Position numbers and translations under genes: made by a program
Assembly: GCF_016745255.1 (NCBI RefSeq)
Contig: NZ_JADOEQ010000002.1
Span: forward strand, 372,001-436,000
Source: Enterococcus sp. BWR-S5
GTDB taxonomy: Bacteria > Bacillota > Bacilli > Lactobacillales > Enterococcaceae
Direction of reading: 5' to 3'
DNA length: 64,000 bases
Part shown: positions 46,271-54,547 of the stretch, in pieces
How positions within the stretch are numbered: the stretch's first letter is position 1
Layout: the number at the start of each line of letters is the position of its first letter
Notes under the pieces: generated by a model
Told to the model about the DNA's origin: nothing
The model's input: the letters and a program-made list of their open reading frames with translations, nothing else
Database searches by the model: none

Positions 46271-46312
46271 AAAAAAGAGAGCCCTCCTTCAAAAAGAAGC
46301 AAGGCTCTCTCT
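46271..46312 (-). terminator. Terminator of the RpiR-family regulator gene
   Basis: Minus-strand stem AGAGAGCC...GGCTCTCT followed by TTTTTTG. Confidence 0.85.
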
Positions 46313-46323
46313 CCTACCAGCTG

Positions 46324-47154
46324 TCAGTTCAGCTGCTTATTGATAATGGAACGTGCTACTTTTTCACGCATTTGTAATTCATTGATACCGTATGCTTTCT
46401 CATAGTAGGTAATCAGCAAATCGATAGCAAATACCTGAGAGACTTTTCCAGTCAGTGATCCGCCATTCAATAAATATTCCTCAATTGCCGTCTGCAATAC
46501 AACATCACTGATTTGAGCGATTGGAGACAATACATAATTCGAGATAGCGATAATTGTGGCCTGATTTTCTTTTGCAATAGATAGCGCATCATAGATATCC
46601 TTGGTTTTTCCGGTAAGACTTAAGGCAATCACAACATCCTCTTTTGAAAACAGTGACGCACTCATCGCCTGATAATGAGAGTCGGTAATTGCTTTTGCTT
46701 CAACTCCGCCTCGTAAAAAACGAGACTCCATATCTCTGGCAGTTATCCCGCTGGAACCTACTCCAAAGATATAAATATTTTTAGCCTTGTGAATATAGTC
46801 AGCCGCCGTTTTCAGCTTCTCTTCGTCAGCCAATACACTGGTTTCTTGAATCGCCTTGATTAAGCGGTTCTCCACTATGTTAACGAACGATGCTTCAGCC
46901 GAATCCGAATGGTTCGAATGGGAAGAAGGAAAACCTTCTTTGGCAATATCAATTTTCAAATCTGAAAAACCATTATAACCAAGCTTTTGACAAAATCGGA
47001 CAATCGTCGCATCACCGACCATTGTTGCCTTTTTTATGTCCACCAATGTTTGATGCAAGACCTTCTCTCCGGAAGAAACAATATAATCAGCTACTTTTTT
47101 TTCGGACTTTGTCAGATAGCTGTAATTGGCATGTATATTTTCTAAATAGCTCAT
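46324..47154 (-). CDS. MurR/RpiR-family regulator
   Basis: A 276-residue regulator with an N-terminal HTH_6 domain (TKSEKKVADYIVSSGEKVLHQTLVDIKKATMVGDATIVRFCQKLGYNGFSDLK) and a C-terminal SIS sugar-phosphate isomerase domain (IYIFGVGSSGITARDMESRFLRGG). It likely senses an amino-sugar phosphate and controls the divergent nanE-PTS operon through the large inverted repeat between them. Start at 47154 has GCGGAG upstream; 47175 is the alternative. Confidence 0.92.
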   Translation of the reverse strand: MSYLENIHANYSYLTKSEKKVADYIVSSGEKVLHQTLVDIKKATMVGDATIVRFCQKLGYNGFSDLKIDIAKEGFPSSHSNHSDSAEASFVNIVENRLIKAIQETSVLADEEKLKTAADYIHKAKNIYIFGVGSSGITARDMESRFLRGGVEAKAITDSHYQAMSASLFSKEDVVIALSLTGKTKDIYDALSIAKENQATIIAISNYVLSPIAQISDVVLQTAIEEYLLNGGSLTGKVSQVFAIDLLITYYEKAYGINELQMREKVARSIINKQLN

Positions 47155-47219
47155 AGGTACACTCCGCTTTTTCATGTTTTCTCTATTTTCTATTGATTTA
47201 CAATTTTTGTCAAATTTTC

Positions 47220-47253
47220 ACACTCCTCCATATTTACTTTTATGGAGGAGTGT
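47220..47253. promoter_or_regulatory. Inverted-repeat operator for nanE
   Basis: ACACTCCTCCATA (47220-47232) and TATGGAGGAGTGT (47241-47253) are perfect 13-bp arms around 8 nt. They overlap the spacer of a promoter TTTACT (47233-47238) - 17 nt - TATATT (47256-47261) reading into nanE. It lies between the regulator and its likely target. Confidence 0.75.
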
Positions 47254-47310
47254 AGTATATTATAATCAAATTCGGAGTTTTTCTCCGAAAATAAATTTGT
47301 GGAGGAGAAA

Positions 47311-48000
47311 ATGAAAAAGAACGAATTTTTAGCCGCAATAAAAAACGGCATTATCGTTTCCTGCCAAGCACTGCCGGGAGAACCGTTATATTCTGAACAG
47401 GGTGGAATCATGCCTCTTATGGCTAAAGCAGCCGAAGAAGCCGGTGCAGTAGGTATCCGAGCCAACTCTGTGCGTGATATCAAAGAAATCAAAGAAGTAA
47501 GCTCCTTGCCAATCATCGGAATCATCAAACGAGAATACCCACCTCAAGAACCTTTTATCACAGCCACCATGAGAGAAGTGGATGAGCTGGCAGAAACAGG
47601 TGTCCCTGTGATTGCATTAGATTGTACCTCAAGAGAGCGATTTGACGGAAAGACTGTTGCCCAAAATTTACAGGAAATCAAACAGAAGTATCCGAACATC
47701 CTTTTAATGGCCGATATTGCCACTGTAGAAGAAGGCATCCATGCTTGGGAGGCAGGAGCAGATATTGTGGGAACAACATTGGCAGGTTATACCAAAGAAA
47801 GTACATGTACGAATGGACCCGATGTTACCTTGATTCAGCAGTTAGTTGCTGCAGGTGTCGATGTCATCGCAGAAGGGAAAATCCATACCCCCGAACAAGC
47901 AGCGGCTATCCAACAAATGGGTGTTGCCGGTATCGTTGTCGGTGGCGCCATTACCCGTCCGAAAGAAATTGCTGCACGCTTTATTGAAGCAATTAGCTGA
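47311..48000 (+). CDS. nanE: N-acetylmannosamine-6-phosphate 2-epimerase
   Basis: A 229-residue TIM-barrel enzyme turning ManNAc-6-P into GlcNAc-6-P. Typical NanE segments: [79 protein letters not shown] and [11 protein letters not shown] at 47311 follows GGAGGAG. It is followed 31 nt later by a PTS transporter gene, suggesting uptake of ManNAc or a related sugar. Confidence 0.95.
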   Translation: MKKNEFLAAIKNGIIVSCQALPGEPLYSEQGGIMPLMAKAAEEAGAVGIRANSVRDIKEIKEVSSLPIIGIIKREYPPQEPFITATMREVDELAETGVPVIALDCTSRERFDGKTVAQNLQEIKQKYPNILLMADIATVEEGIHAWEAGADIVGTTLAGYTKESTCTNGPDVTLIQQLVAAGVDVIAEGKIHTPEQAAAIQQMGVAGIVVGGAITRPKEIAARFIEAIS

Positions 48001-48031
48001 ACAGCTATAAAAATATCAGAGGAGGATTTTT

Positions 48032-49534
48032 ATGTTTAAGAAGTTTTCACAGTTAGGAAGAGCGTTTATGCTGCCTATTGCCATTTTACCTGCTGCCGGT
48101 CTGTTATTGGGGATAGGCGGTGCCTTATCTAATGCCAGCGCTATTCAGGCATATCCTTGGCTGGATCAGCAGTGGCTGCAAACGATATTAACCATCATGA
48201 GTAACGCAGGAAATGCTGTATTTAGTAACTTAGCACTTATTTTTGCTATCGGTTTAGCTGTTGGTCTGGCAAATGGCGATAAAGGAACTGCTGGTCTGGC
48301 CGGTGGGGTATCCTTTCTTGTATACACGGCAACAATCAGTGGTTTACTGCAATTGTTTTCTCCTGATAACACGATTGATACCGGTGTCGTGGGCTCAATT
48401 GCCATCGGCGGAACTGTTGCCTTTCTTCACAACCGCTATCGAAAAATCGAACTGCCTAGATTTTTAGGCTTCTTTGGCGGCTCCCGTTTCATTCCAATTA
48501 TCTCTTCTTTAGCCGCAATTGTAATCGGTGTCATTTTCTTTCTAATTTGGCCACCCATCCAGCAAGTAATGACTAGTGCCGGAGAAGCGGTTGCCGGAAT
48601 GGGCAGTCTGGGCACTTTCCTATACGGCTTCCTACTCCGTCTAACAGGAGCAGTTGGTCTGCACCATACAATCTATCCAATGTTCTGGTATACCTCTTTA
48701 GGTGGCGTAGAAACTGTTGCCGGTGAGCAGATTGTCGGCGCACAGAACATTTTCTTCGCTCAATTGGCAGATCCGAACCATACCGGTTTGTTTACGTATG
48801 GTACACGCTTTTTTGCCGGACGTTTTGCGACGATGATGTTCGGTCTTCCGGCAGCCTGTTTTGCAATGTATCGGGCAATCCCGAAAGAAAACCGTAAAAA
48901 CACAGGTGGCCTCTATGCCAGTGGTGCATTAACATCCTTTCTAACAGGAATCACTGAGCCGATTGAGTATATGTTTTTATTTGGTGCACCATGGCTGTAT
49001 GTCATCCATGCCTTTTTGGACGGCTGTTCCTTCCTGGCAGCAGATTTATTAAATATTCGCATCGGTAATTCCTTCTCCGGTGGATTAATCGACTTCTTAC
49101 TGTTTGGTGTTTTCCAAGGACAAGACCGTACGCATTGGCTATATGTCATTCCTTTAGGTCTTGCTTGGGCTGCAGTCTACTATTTTGTCTTCACGTTCTT
49201 TATTAAGAAATTTAAGGTAGCGATTCCCGGAATGGAGAGCAATGAAGAAATCGAAGCGGCCACTACTCCTGCATCAAAAGGCTCGAATGCACTATATGAT
49301 GATTCACTTATTATCATCGAAGCCCTTGGCGGTGAAAAGAATATCGATTCCGTTACAGCCTGTGCTACCCGTTTAAGAGTGGCAGTTAAAGACAGCACAA
49401 CTGTCAACAAGGAACAGATCAAACGTCTGGGTGCTGTTGCCGTGTTGGAAATTGACGGCGGCATTCAAGCGGTTTTCGGTGGAAAAGCCGACCTCTTCAG
49501 TCAGGAAATTAACCAGATATTAGGCAGCGAATAA
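48032..49534 (+). CDS. PTS transporter subunit IIBC, amino-sugar type
   Basis: A 500-residue phosphotransferase permease. Residues 1-400 form the EIIC domain of the glucose/GlcNAc superfamily (LGRAFMLPIAILPAAGLLLGIGGA; LTGAVGLHHTIYPMFWYT; GITEPIEYMFLF). Residues about 425-500 are the EIIB domain with the phospho-Cys in DSVTACATRLRVAV. No EIIA is present. Linkage to nanE suggests N-acetylmannosamine as substrate, though GlcNAc or others remain possible. Confidence 0.92.
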   Translation: MFKKFSQLGRAFMLPIAILPAAGLLLGIGGALSNASAIQAYPWLDQQWLQTILTIMSNAGNAVFSNLALIFAIGLAVGLANGDKGTAGLAGGVSFLVYTATISGLLQLFSPDNTIDTGVVGSIAIGGTVAFLHNRYRKIELPRFLGFFGGSRFIPIISSLAAIVIGVIFFLIWPPIQQVMTSAGEAVAGMGSLGTFLYGFLLRLTGAVGLHHTIYPMFWYTSLGGVETVAGEQIVGAQNIFFAQLADPNHTGLFTYGTRFFAGRFATMMFGLPAACFAMYRAIPKENRKNTGGLYASGALTSFLTGITEPIEYMFLFGAPWLYVIHAFLDGCSFLAADLLNIRIGNSFSGGLIDFLLFGVFQGQDRTHWLYVIPLGLAWAAVYYFVFTFFIKKFKVAIPGMESNEEIEAATTPASKGSNALYDDSLIIIEALGGEKNIDSVTACATRLRVAVKDSTTVNKEQIKRLGAVAVLEIDGGIQAVFGGKADLFSQEINQILGSE

Positions 49535-49541
49535 CAAAAGA

Positions 49542-49589
49542 CAAATAGCCTCCGATGCTTGATAAATCGGAGGCTATTTGCCTTTTTTC
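49542..49589 (+). terminator. Terminator of the nanE-PTS operon
   Basis: Stem CAAATAGCCTCCGAT / ATCGGAGGCTATTTG followed by CCTTTTTTC. Confidence 0.9.
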
Positions 49590-49607
49590 TTTATTATACT
49601 CTATCTG

Positions 49608-52007
49608 TTAATGCCATATTTTCCGCTGAATAACAGTCTCTTTTTTCTCATTGGTCAAAGTCTGCAGCCGACCTTCAATCAGCAGTTTACGTCCTTTAGG
49701 GTTTTTAGTATAGGCAATTGCCGCTGTGGGAAGCCGCTTTTGAACTTCTTTCAAAAAACGCTCCGCTTCCTGCTTTTTCTTGCCATAACGTTCTGGTATT
49801 GCGTAACGGTTCTGCCCCACAAGCAACAGATATCTCGGCTCTTCAATTTCGCCAAGCAGCTCTTTTGCCGCTTCAATAAATAACCGCTCATTGTGATAGC
49901 TGGCTGTTTTTAATTCACACCGGAAGCTGTTTGATGTCACCGTCACATCCAACTGATCCTCCACCTTAATCAATTGATCCTCCGTCAGTAAATGGCTGAG
50001 TGCCTCCAGCAGCTGTCCTTTTTGCTGACATTTTTTTCGCCAGTTTTTTTCTCGTCTTCTCTCACTAAAATAACTGGCCAATTCTCCTGACGTCAAAGAA
50101 GCCCAAAAACCTTTTTTTGGTTGCTCATTCAACGACAAGAAAGAGTTGATTGGCTCTGTTGCTTCAGTTGTTTCCTTAAGGAAAAGTGGCATTGACAAAC
50201 GCGTTCCCTGAAGCAAGGCTGTTTGCCACGTTTCCAGATGCTGCTTTCTTTCTTTTGCTATGAACAATTGCTGATGTGTGTAGGTGTCAATCTGTTCCAG
50301 TGTTGCTGCTTGCGGCAAATCAAATCGTTCGCTGCCAGTTGTGATTAGAGGTAATTCTTCTATATTATTTATTCCCTCAATATAGGACAAACGTCTGGTA
50401 ATAGGAGATAAATCCGGCTGTTCAGCCAGCGGAATATTAGGAAACACCAGCCCCAGATGCCAAATATTGGTCAGCTTATCCTCAGAAGTTTTTCTCAAGC
50501 CGCGCCCACGAATTTGCTGCGTCTGTACGTAAGAAGAGGAACGATTACCTAAAATCACCGTGTTGACAGCCGGACAGTTCCAGCCTTCTCCAAGTAAACT
50601 GATTGTCCCAACTAAAACCTGAATCACTTTTTGATCCAACAGCTCCGTCGTCTGTGCCAGAACCTTCGCTTTGTTTCTTTCTGTTAATGGCAGATAGTAG
50701 TATCCCTCGTACAGTGGATGATTTTGAAAAGAGGAGCGATACGCCGAATAGTGATCTGTCCCAATATGATAACTGATTAACAGAAATTCTCCGCAAATTG
50801 CCGCCAGCTCTGTCTGTGGTTGAAGCAACTCCTTCAAGTCAAGAAATATCGGTACGACACCATAAGCCCATTCCTGCTCTTCCCCCTGCAACACCTCTTT
50901 TTTGATGCGGTCCATAAAAATGACACAGGAAAACGCTCGCCCTAAATAGCTTTCTTCCTTCACCACGATATGGCTGATGGCTTCTTTTAACTGTGGAATA
51001 TTCTGCTTGTACTCATTGTTCAGAGTATACTCCGGAAATAAATGCAGCACATCCTCATACAGCCATTTTTTCTTTTTCAAATAATTGAAAATTTCTAAAT
51101 CCGGCTGCACCTTAAACAGATAACTATATAAATCCCTCAATGATTGTTTTGTTTGTTCAGGAATCGCTGTTCGTTTATCTAAACCAAGCACGGTCCAATG
51201 CTCTTCTTTCAACGTGTATCCCTGCTCATTCAAATAGAACAGACAGCTCAAATAGTAATCAAAGTTCTTATAAATAAATGCAGTTTCTTCTAAAGGTGTT
51301 TGTAAAAAGGCTTGCTGCAGCAGATATTCGGTAACCTCCGAATCACTACAGAGCACCTGAACAATGTGATTCTGTTCCAGTAAAAACTGTTCAAACTTCT
51401 GATTGCTTTCAGCTGTTGCCGACACAAGATAAACATAGTCCTGATAAGGAGCAAGAACCTGTTCTTTAATCAGCTCCGACACAGAAATTTCCTCGTCAAT
51501 TTCCCCATTCAGTGCCAAATAACGCTGCCACTCTTTCCTATTGGCATCAAAGGGCGGCGTTGCAGTCAATGATAAGGTTTGCAGCTGAGGGGTATGCATT
51601 TTTAGCTGAAGCAACACGTCAGACCAGCTGCTTTTCAAGTGATGCGCTTCATCCAACACTAAAAACTGAATCCCCTGCTCTTCAAAATACATTGGCTCTT
51701 CCTTTTTCTTGCTATACAGCTCCTGATACGTCGTAACCGTTATATCCGTTGGTCTAAGCAGCTCATCAGACACCGTCAACAAATCATCATATCGTCGCAA
51801 AGCTGCCAGCCACTGTTCTTTTAAAATCAAGGAAGGGACCAAGACCAGCGTCTTTTTTTGCAGGCGATGAATAATCCCTACACCAAGCAATGTTTTCCCT
51901 GAACCAGGCGGCGCAATCAGATGGATACTCTGATCGTCTAAGTAATCTTCCACATTCGCAAGCACCCTTGCTTGATACGTGCGCCACTGTATCTGCTCTT
52001 TCTTCAA
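49608..52007 (-). CDS. SF2 DEAH-type helicase
   Basis: A 799-residue helicase-like ATPase. Motif I APPGSGKT lies near residue 35, motif II DEAHH near 120, motif III SLTATPP near 145, and the C-terminal lobe has TISLLGEGWNCPAVNTVILG and motif VI QQIRGRGLRKT at about 500. A 250-residue C-terminal extension ends with a region resembling a nuclease or restriction-type fold, not identified. TTG at 52007 is chosen because AGGAGGGATCA precedes it. It starts 27 nt after the glycerate kinase stop, so the two are probably co-transcribed. Confidence 0.85.
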   Translation of the reverse strand: MKKEQIQWRTYQARVLANVEDYLDDQSIHLIAPPGSGKTLLGVGIIHRLQKKTLVLVPSLILKEQWLAALRRYDDLLTVSDELLRPTDITVTTYQELYSKKKEEPMYFEEQGIQFLVLDEAHHLKSSWSDVLLQLKMHTPQLQTLSLTATPPFDANRKEWQRYLALNGEIDEEISVSELIKEQVLAPYQDYVYLVSATAESNQKFEQFLLEQNHIVQVLCSDSEVTEYLLQQAFLQTPLEETAFIYKNFDYYLSCLFYLNEQGYTLKEEHWTVLGLDKRTAIPEQTKQSLRDLYSYLFKVQPDLEIFNYLKKKKWLYEDVLHLFPEYTLNNEYKQNIPQLKEAISHIVVKEESYLGRAFSCVIFMDRIKKEVLQGEEQEWAYGVVPIFLDLKELLQPQTELAAICGEFLLISYHIGTDHYSAYRSSFQNHPLYEGYYYLPLTERNKAKVLAQTTELLDQKVIQVLVGTISLLGEGWNCPAVNTVILGNRSSSYVQTQQIRGRGLRKTSEDKLTNIWHLGLVFPNIPLAEQPDLSPITRRLSYIEGINNIEELPLITTGSERFDLPQAATLEQIDTYTHQQLFIAKERKQHLETWQTALLQGTRLSMPLFLKETTEATEPINSFLSLNEQPKKGFWASLTSGELASYFSERRREKNWRKKCQQKGQLLEALSHLLTEDQLIKVEDQLDVTVTSNSFRCELKTASYHNERLFIEAAKELLGEIEEPRYLLLVGQNRYAIPERYGKKKQEAERFLKEVQKRLPTAAIAYTKNPKGRKLLIEGRLQTLTNEKKETVIQRKIWH

Positions 52008-52033
52008 ATGATCCCTCCTTTCTCCATTGTTCA

Positions 52034-53158
52034 TCAATCAGACAGTTTACCTGACACTTTAATGAGCGCAGCAACATTTTCAGCTGTTCGCTCAAGATTA
52101 ACAGCCGCTTCTGCCAATACCTTCTGTAAATCAGCGACCTCGTGAACGGTTGAAAAAACAGCATCAATTCCATGCTCAACAGCCTGCTCACTCCCCGCTC
52201 CCGTACTGCCGCAAATAGCCACTACTGGTATCTCCGTTGGTACTCTGCGGGCAATCCCAACCGGTGCTTTGCCTTCCATACTCTGCCCATCCATACGTCC
52301 TTCACCGACAATCACAAGATTTGCTTTCCTCACTCGCTTATCAAAATCCAACAAATCCAAGACATAATCAATTCCTGATACGATAGCTCCCTGAGCGAAA
52401 GTCGCTAACCCGGCACCCATTCCTCCTCCGGCACCGCTGCCTGGTTTATCAATAATTTTCGGTGCTATTAATGAATAAAAATTTCGCAAGTCTTCATCGG
52501 CAGCCGCCAACTCGGCTTCTTCCAGTCCTTTCTGAGGGCCAAAGACATACACTGCACCGTTTTCACCGCAAAGAGGGTTCGTTACATCGGTAATCACAGT
52601 AATGTCCATTTGTTTCAGTTGCTCTAAACAGGACGGTTTTTGAAAAGAAGCAACCTTGCCAAGATTCTCACCTACTGCTTCAAGCCGATTGCCTGCCGCA
52701 TCAAAGAATATATAACCCAAGCCTTCCGCCATACCAATGCCACCATCATTCGTTCCGCTACCACCAACACCAATAAAAAGCTGCTTGACCCCTTCCTCTG
52801 CTAATAAACAAATCAACTCACCTAATCCTTTTGTTGATAAACGCAGCGGGTCCCGCTTCTCTCTGGGGATGTCTTCCAAACCAACCAAAGCAGCCATCTC
52901 AACCAAGGCTGTATGTCCATCCGTGGTATAGGCAATTTGCTTTCTTTCTCCAAAAGGACCGGTAACCTCTTTGTCGGCATAGGTCAACCTCATATTGGCA
53001 GACAACGCTGCGACGGTCCCTTCACCACCATCCCCAATCGGCAACAGCTCATAGACTGCCTCTGGAAAAATTTTTTCAAAGCCGTTTTTGATACACTGCG
53101 CGGCCTCCAAGGCAGAAAGACTTTCCTTAAATGAATCTGGCGCTATTAAAATACGCAT
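52034..53158 (-). CDS. glxK: Glycerate kinase
   Basis: A 374-residue kinase of the GlxK/GarK family, phosphorylating D-glycerate. It begins MRILIAPDSFKESLSALEAAQCI. Conserved elements: PIGDGGEGT, GVGGSGTNDGGIGMAEGLG, DVTNPLCGENGA, GAGGGMGAGL and VGEGRMDGQSM. ATG at 53158 follows GGGGAGTGG; a longer frame exists to 53203. Confidence 0.95.
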   Translation of the reverse strand: MRILIAPDSFKESLSALEAAQCIKNGFEKIFPEAVYELLPIGDGGEGTVAALSANMRLTYADKEVTGPFGERKQIAYTTDGHTALVEMAALVGLEDIPREKRDPLRLSTKGLGELICLLAEEGVKQLFIGVGGSGTNDGGIGMAEGLGYIFFDAAGNRLEAVGENLGKVASFQKPSCLEQLKQMDITVITDVTNPLCGENGAVYVFGPQKGLEEAELAAADEDLRNFYSLIAPKIIDKPGSGAGGGMGAGLATFAQGAIVSGIDYVLDLLDFDKRVRKANLVIVGEGRMDGQSMEGKAPVGIARRVPTEIPVVAICGSTGAGSEQAVEHGIDAVFSTVHEVADLQKVLAEAAVNLERTAENVAALIKVSGKLSD

Positions 53159-53420
53159 GACCACTCCCCACTTTCTGATTTCTATATTTATAGATAGCTT
53201 CAACCCATCGATACATCAATTACATGCTCTATCTCGCCGACTCAAGTGCTCTAATTTCTATCAAACATCTCCAAGCCAACGACGACCTTCAGCTATTATT
53301 TTAGGGGGAAACAACCATTGATACAAGTAAATTTACATTTGATTATTTTTTATTCTATGCTTTCCCTCTAAAGACTGGTACACTATTGAGGGCTTTTACA
53401 TTGTATCAGGAGGAACGAAT

Positions 53421-54326
53421 ATGATTACAAAAATACCATTTAATAACAAACAATCCAGCTGGATCAATATAAATACTGAGGATAAAGAGATATTGAAAAA
53501 CATTTATGCGGAATATGGAATTGACGACGAAATCGTTGAATATTCACTGGACAAGAACGAACGTGCTCATTTAGACTATGAAGCAAAGACCAACACCTTT
53601 GTTCTTATCTTCAACGTACCAAATCGGCAAAAAATTGACAATCATTACGAGACAATCCCGATGACCTTCATTATTAAGGACAATCGCTTTATCACCATTG
53701 CCAACAAGAAAAATAAGTACGTTATTGCGGCGATGGAGCGCTACTTAGACGCTAACCCGGATATTACCATTTTTAAATTCCTGTTTAGCAGTCTGTTTCT
53801 AGTGACAGATTTCTTTTTCCCATACATCGAAGAAATGAATAATGGACGCAAGAAGGTAAATGACAAGCTGAAGGAAAAGACCAGCAAGCAAAATTTACTG
53901 CTGTTATCCGATTTAGAAACAGGCATCGTTTATTTCGTCTCTGCTTCCAAGCAGAATGTCGTTTTACTGGAACAGGTTAAAACGCATCAGCTCTATAAAG
54001 GTCTTTCTGAGGTTGAAAAGGAAGAACTGGAAGATGTCGTAATTGAAGCCAAGCAGCTAGTTGAAATGACTCAGCTTTCTTCACAAATTCTGCAGCAGCT
54101 GTCTGGCACATATACCAACATCTTGAATAATAACTTGAACGAGGGGATGCGTGTTTTGACCGTTCTTTCGGTGTTACTGACGGTACCAACCATCATCACC
54201 GGTTTTTTCGGAATGAATATGCCTCTGCCTTTAGAAAAAAATGCCTCTGGTTGGATGATTACAATCGTTCTCAGTGCGATACTTTGGTTTGCTTTGTCAT
54301 TTGCCTTGAAGAAGATTATGAAGTAA
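53421..54326 (+). CDS. corA: CorA-family magnesium transporter
   Basis: A 301-residue divalent-cation channel. A large N-terminal cytoplasmic domain is followed by two C-terminal transmembrane helices (about 240-260 and 275-295). The universal GMN motif appears in FFGMNMPLPLEK at the end of TM1. The member lies on the shorter side of the family. ATG follows AGGAGGAACGAAT. Confidence 0.92.
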   Translation: MITKIPFNNKQSSWININTEDKEILKNIYAEYGIDDEIVEYSLDKNERAHLDYEAKTNTFVLIFNVPNRQKIDNHYETIPMTFIIKDNRFITIANKKNKYVIAAMERYLDANPDITIFKFLFSSLFLVTDFFFPYIEEMNNGRKKVNDKLKEKTSKQNLLLLSDLETGIVYFVSASKQNVVLLEQVKTHQLYKGLSEVEKEELEDVVIEAKQLVEMTQLSSQILQQLSGTYTNILNNNLNEGMRVLTVLSVLLTVPTIITGFFGMNMPLPLEKNASGWMITIVLSAILWFALSFALKKIMK

Positions 54327-54350
54327 CTATCTGGATTCTATAAGTTTATA

Positions 54351-54396
54351 AAAAAACCGTTCAACCAACTCATAAAAGTTGGTTGAACGGTTTTTC
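54351..54396 (+). terminator. Terminator of corA
   Basis: Stem AAAAACCGTTCAACCAACT / AGTTGGTTGAACGGTTTTT with perfect 19-bp arms. Confidence 0.92.
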
Positions 54397-54412
54397 ATTA
54401 TCAAGATTGCAG

Positions 54413-54547
54413 TGTCACAACCTTATTAGACGGTGTTTTAAAAGCAGCTTCCTCGGAAATAAGCTGAATAATCTCAAAATATAGAAAGCTATTTTGGGTT
54501 TATTCTTCTTATTTCTCAGAGCTGAACGCTTTTGTCACAACCTTATT
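54413..54547 (+). repeat. Palindromic repeat, family A, copy at the rpoC 3' end
   Basis: A roughly 120-bp hairpin-forming unit (CGGAAATAAG / CTTATTTCTC; CTCAAAATA / TATTTTGGG) flanked by exact 15-bp direct repeats TGTCACAACCTTATT at 54413-54427 and 54533-54547. The right copy overlaps the rpoC stop codon. It aligns with 15985-16101. Confidence 0.75.
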
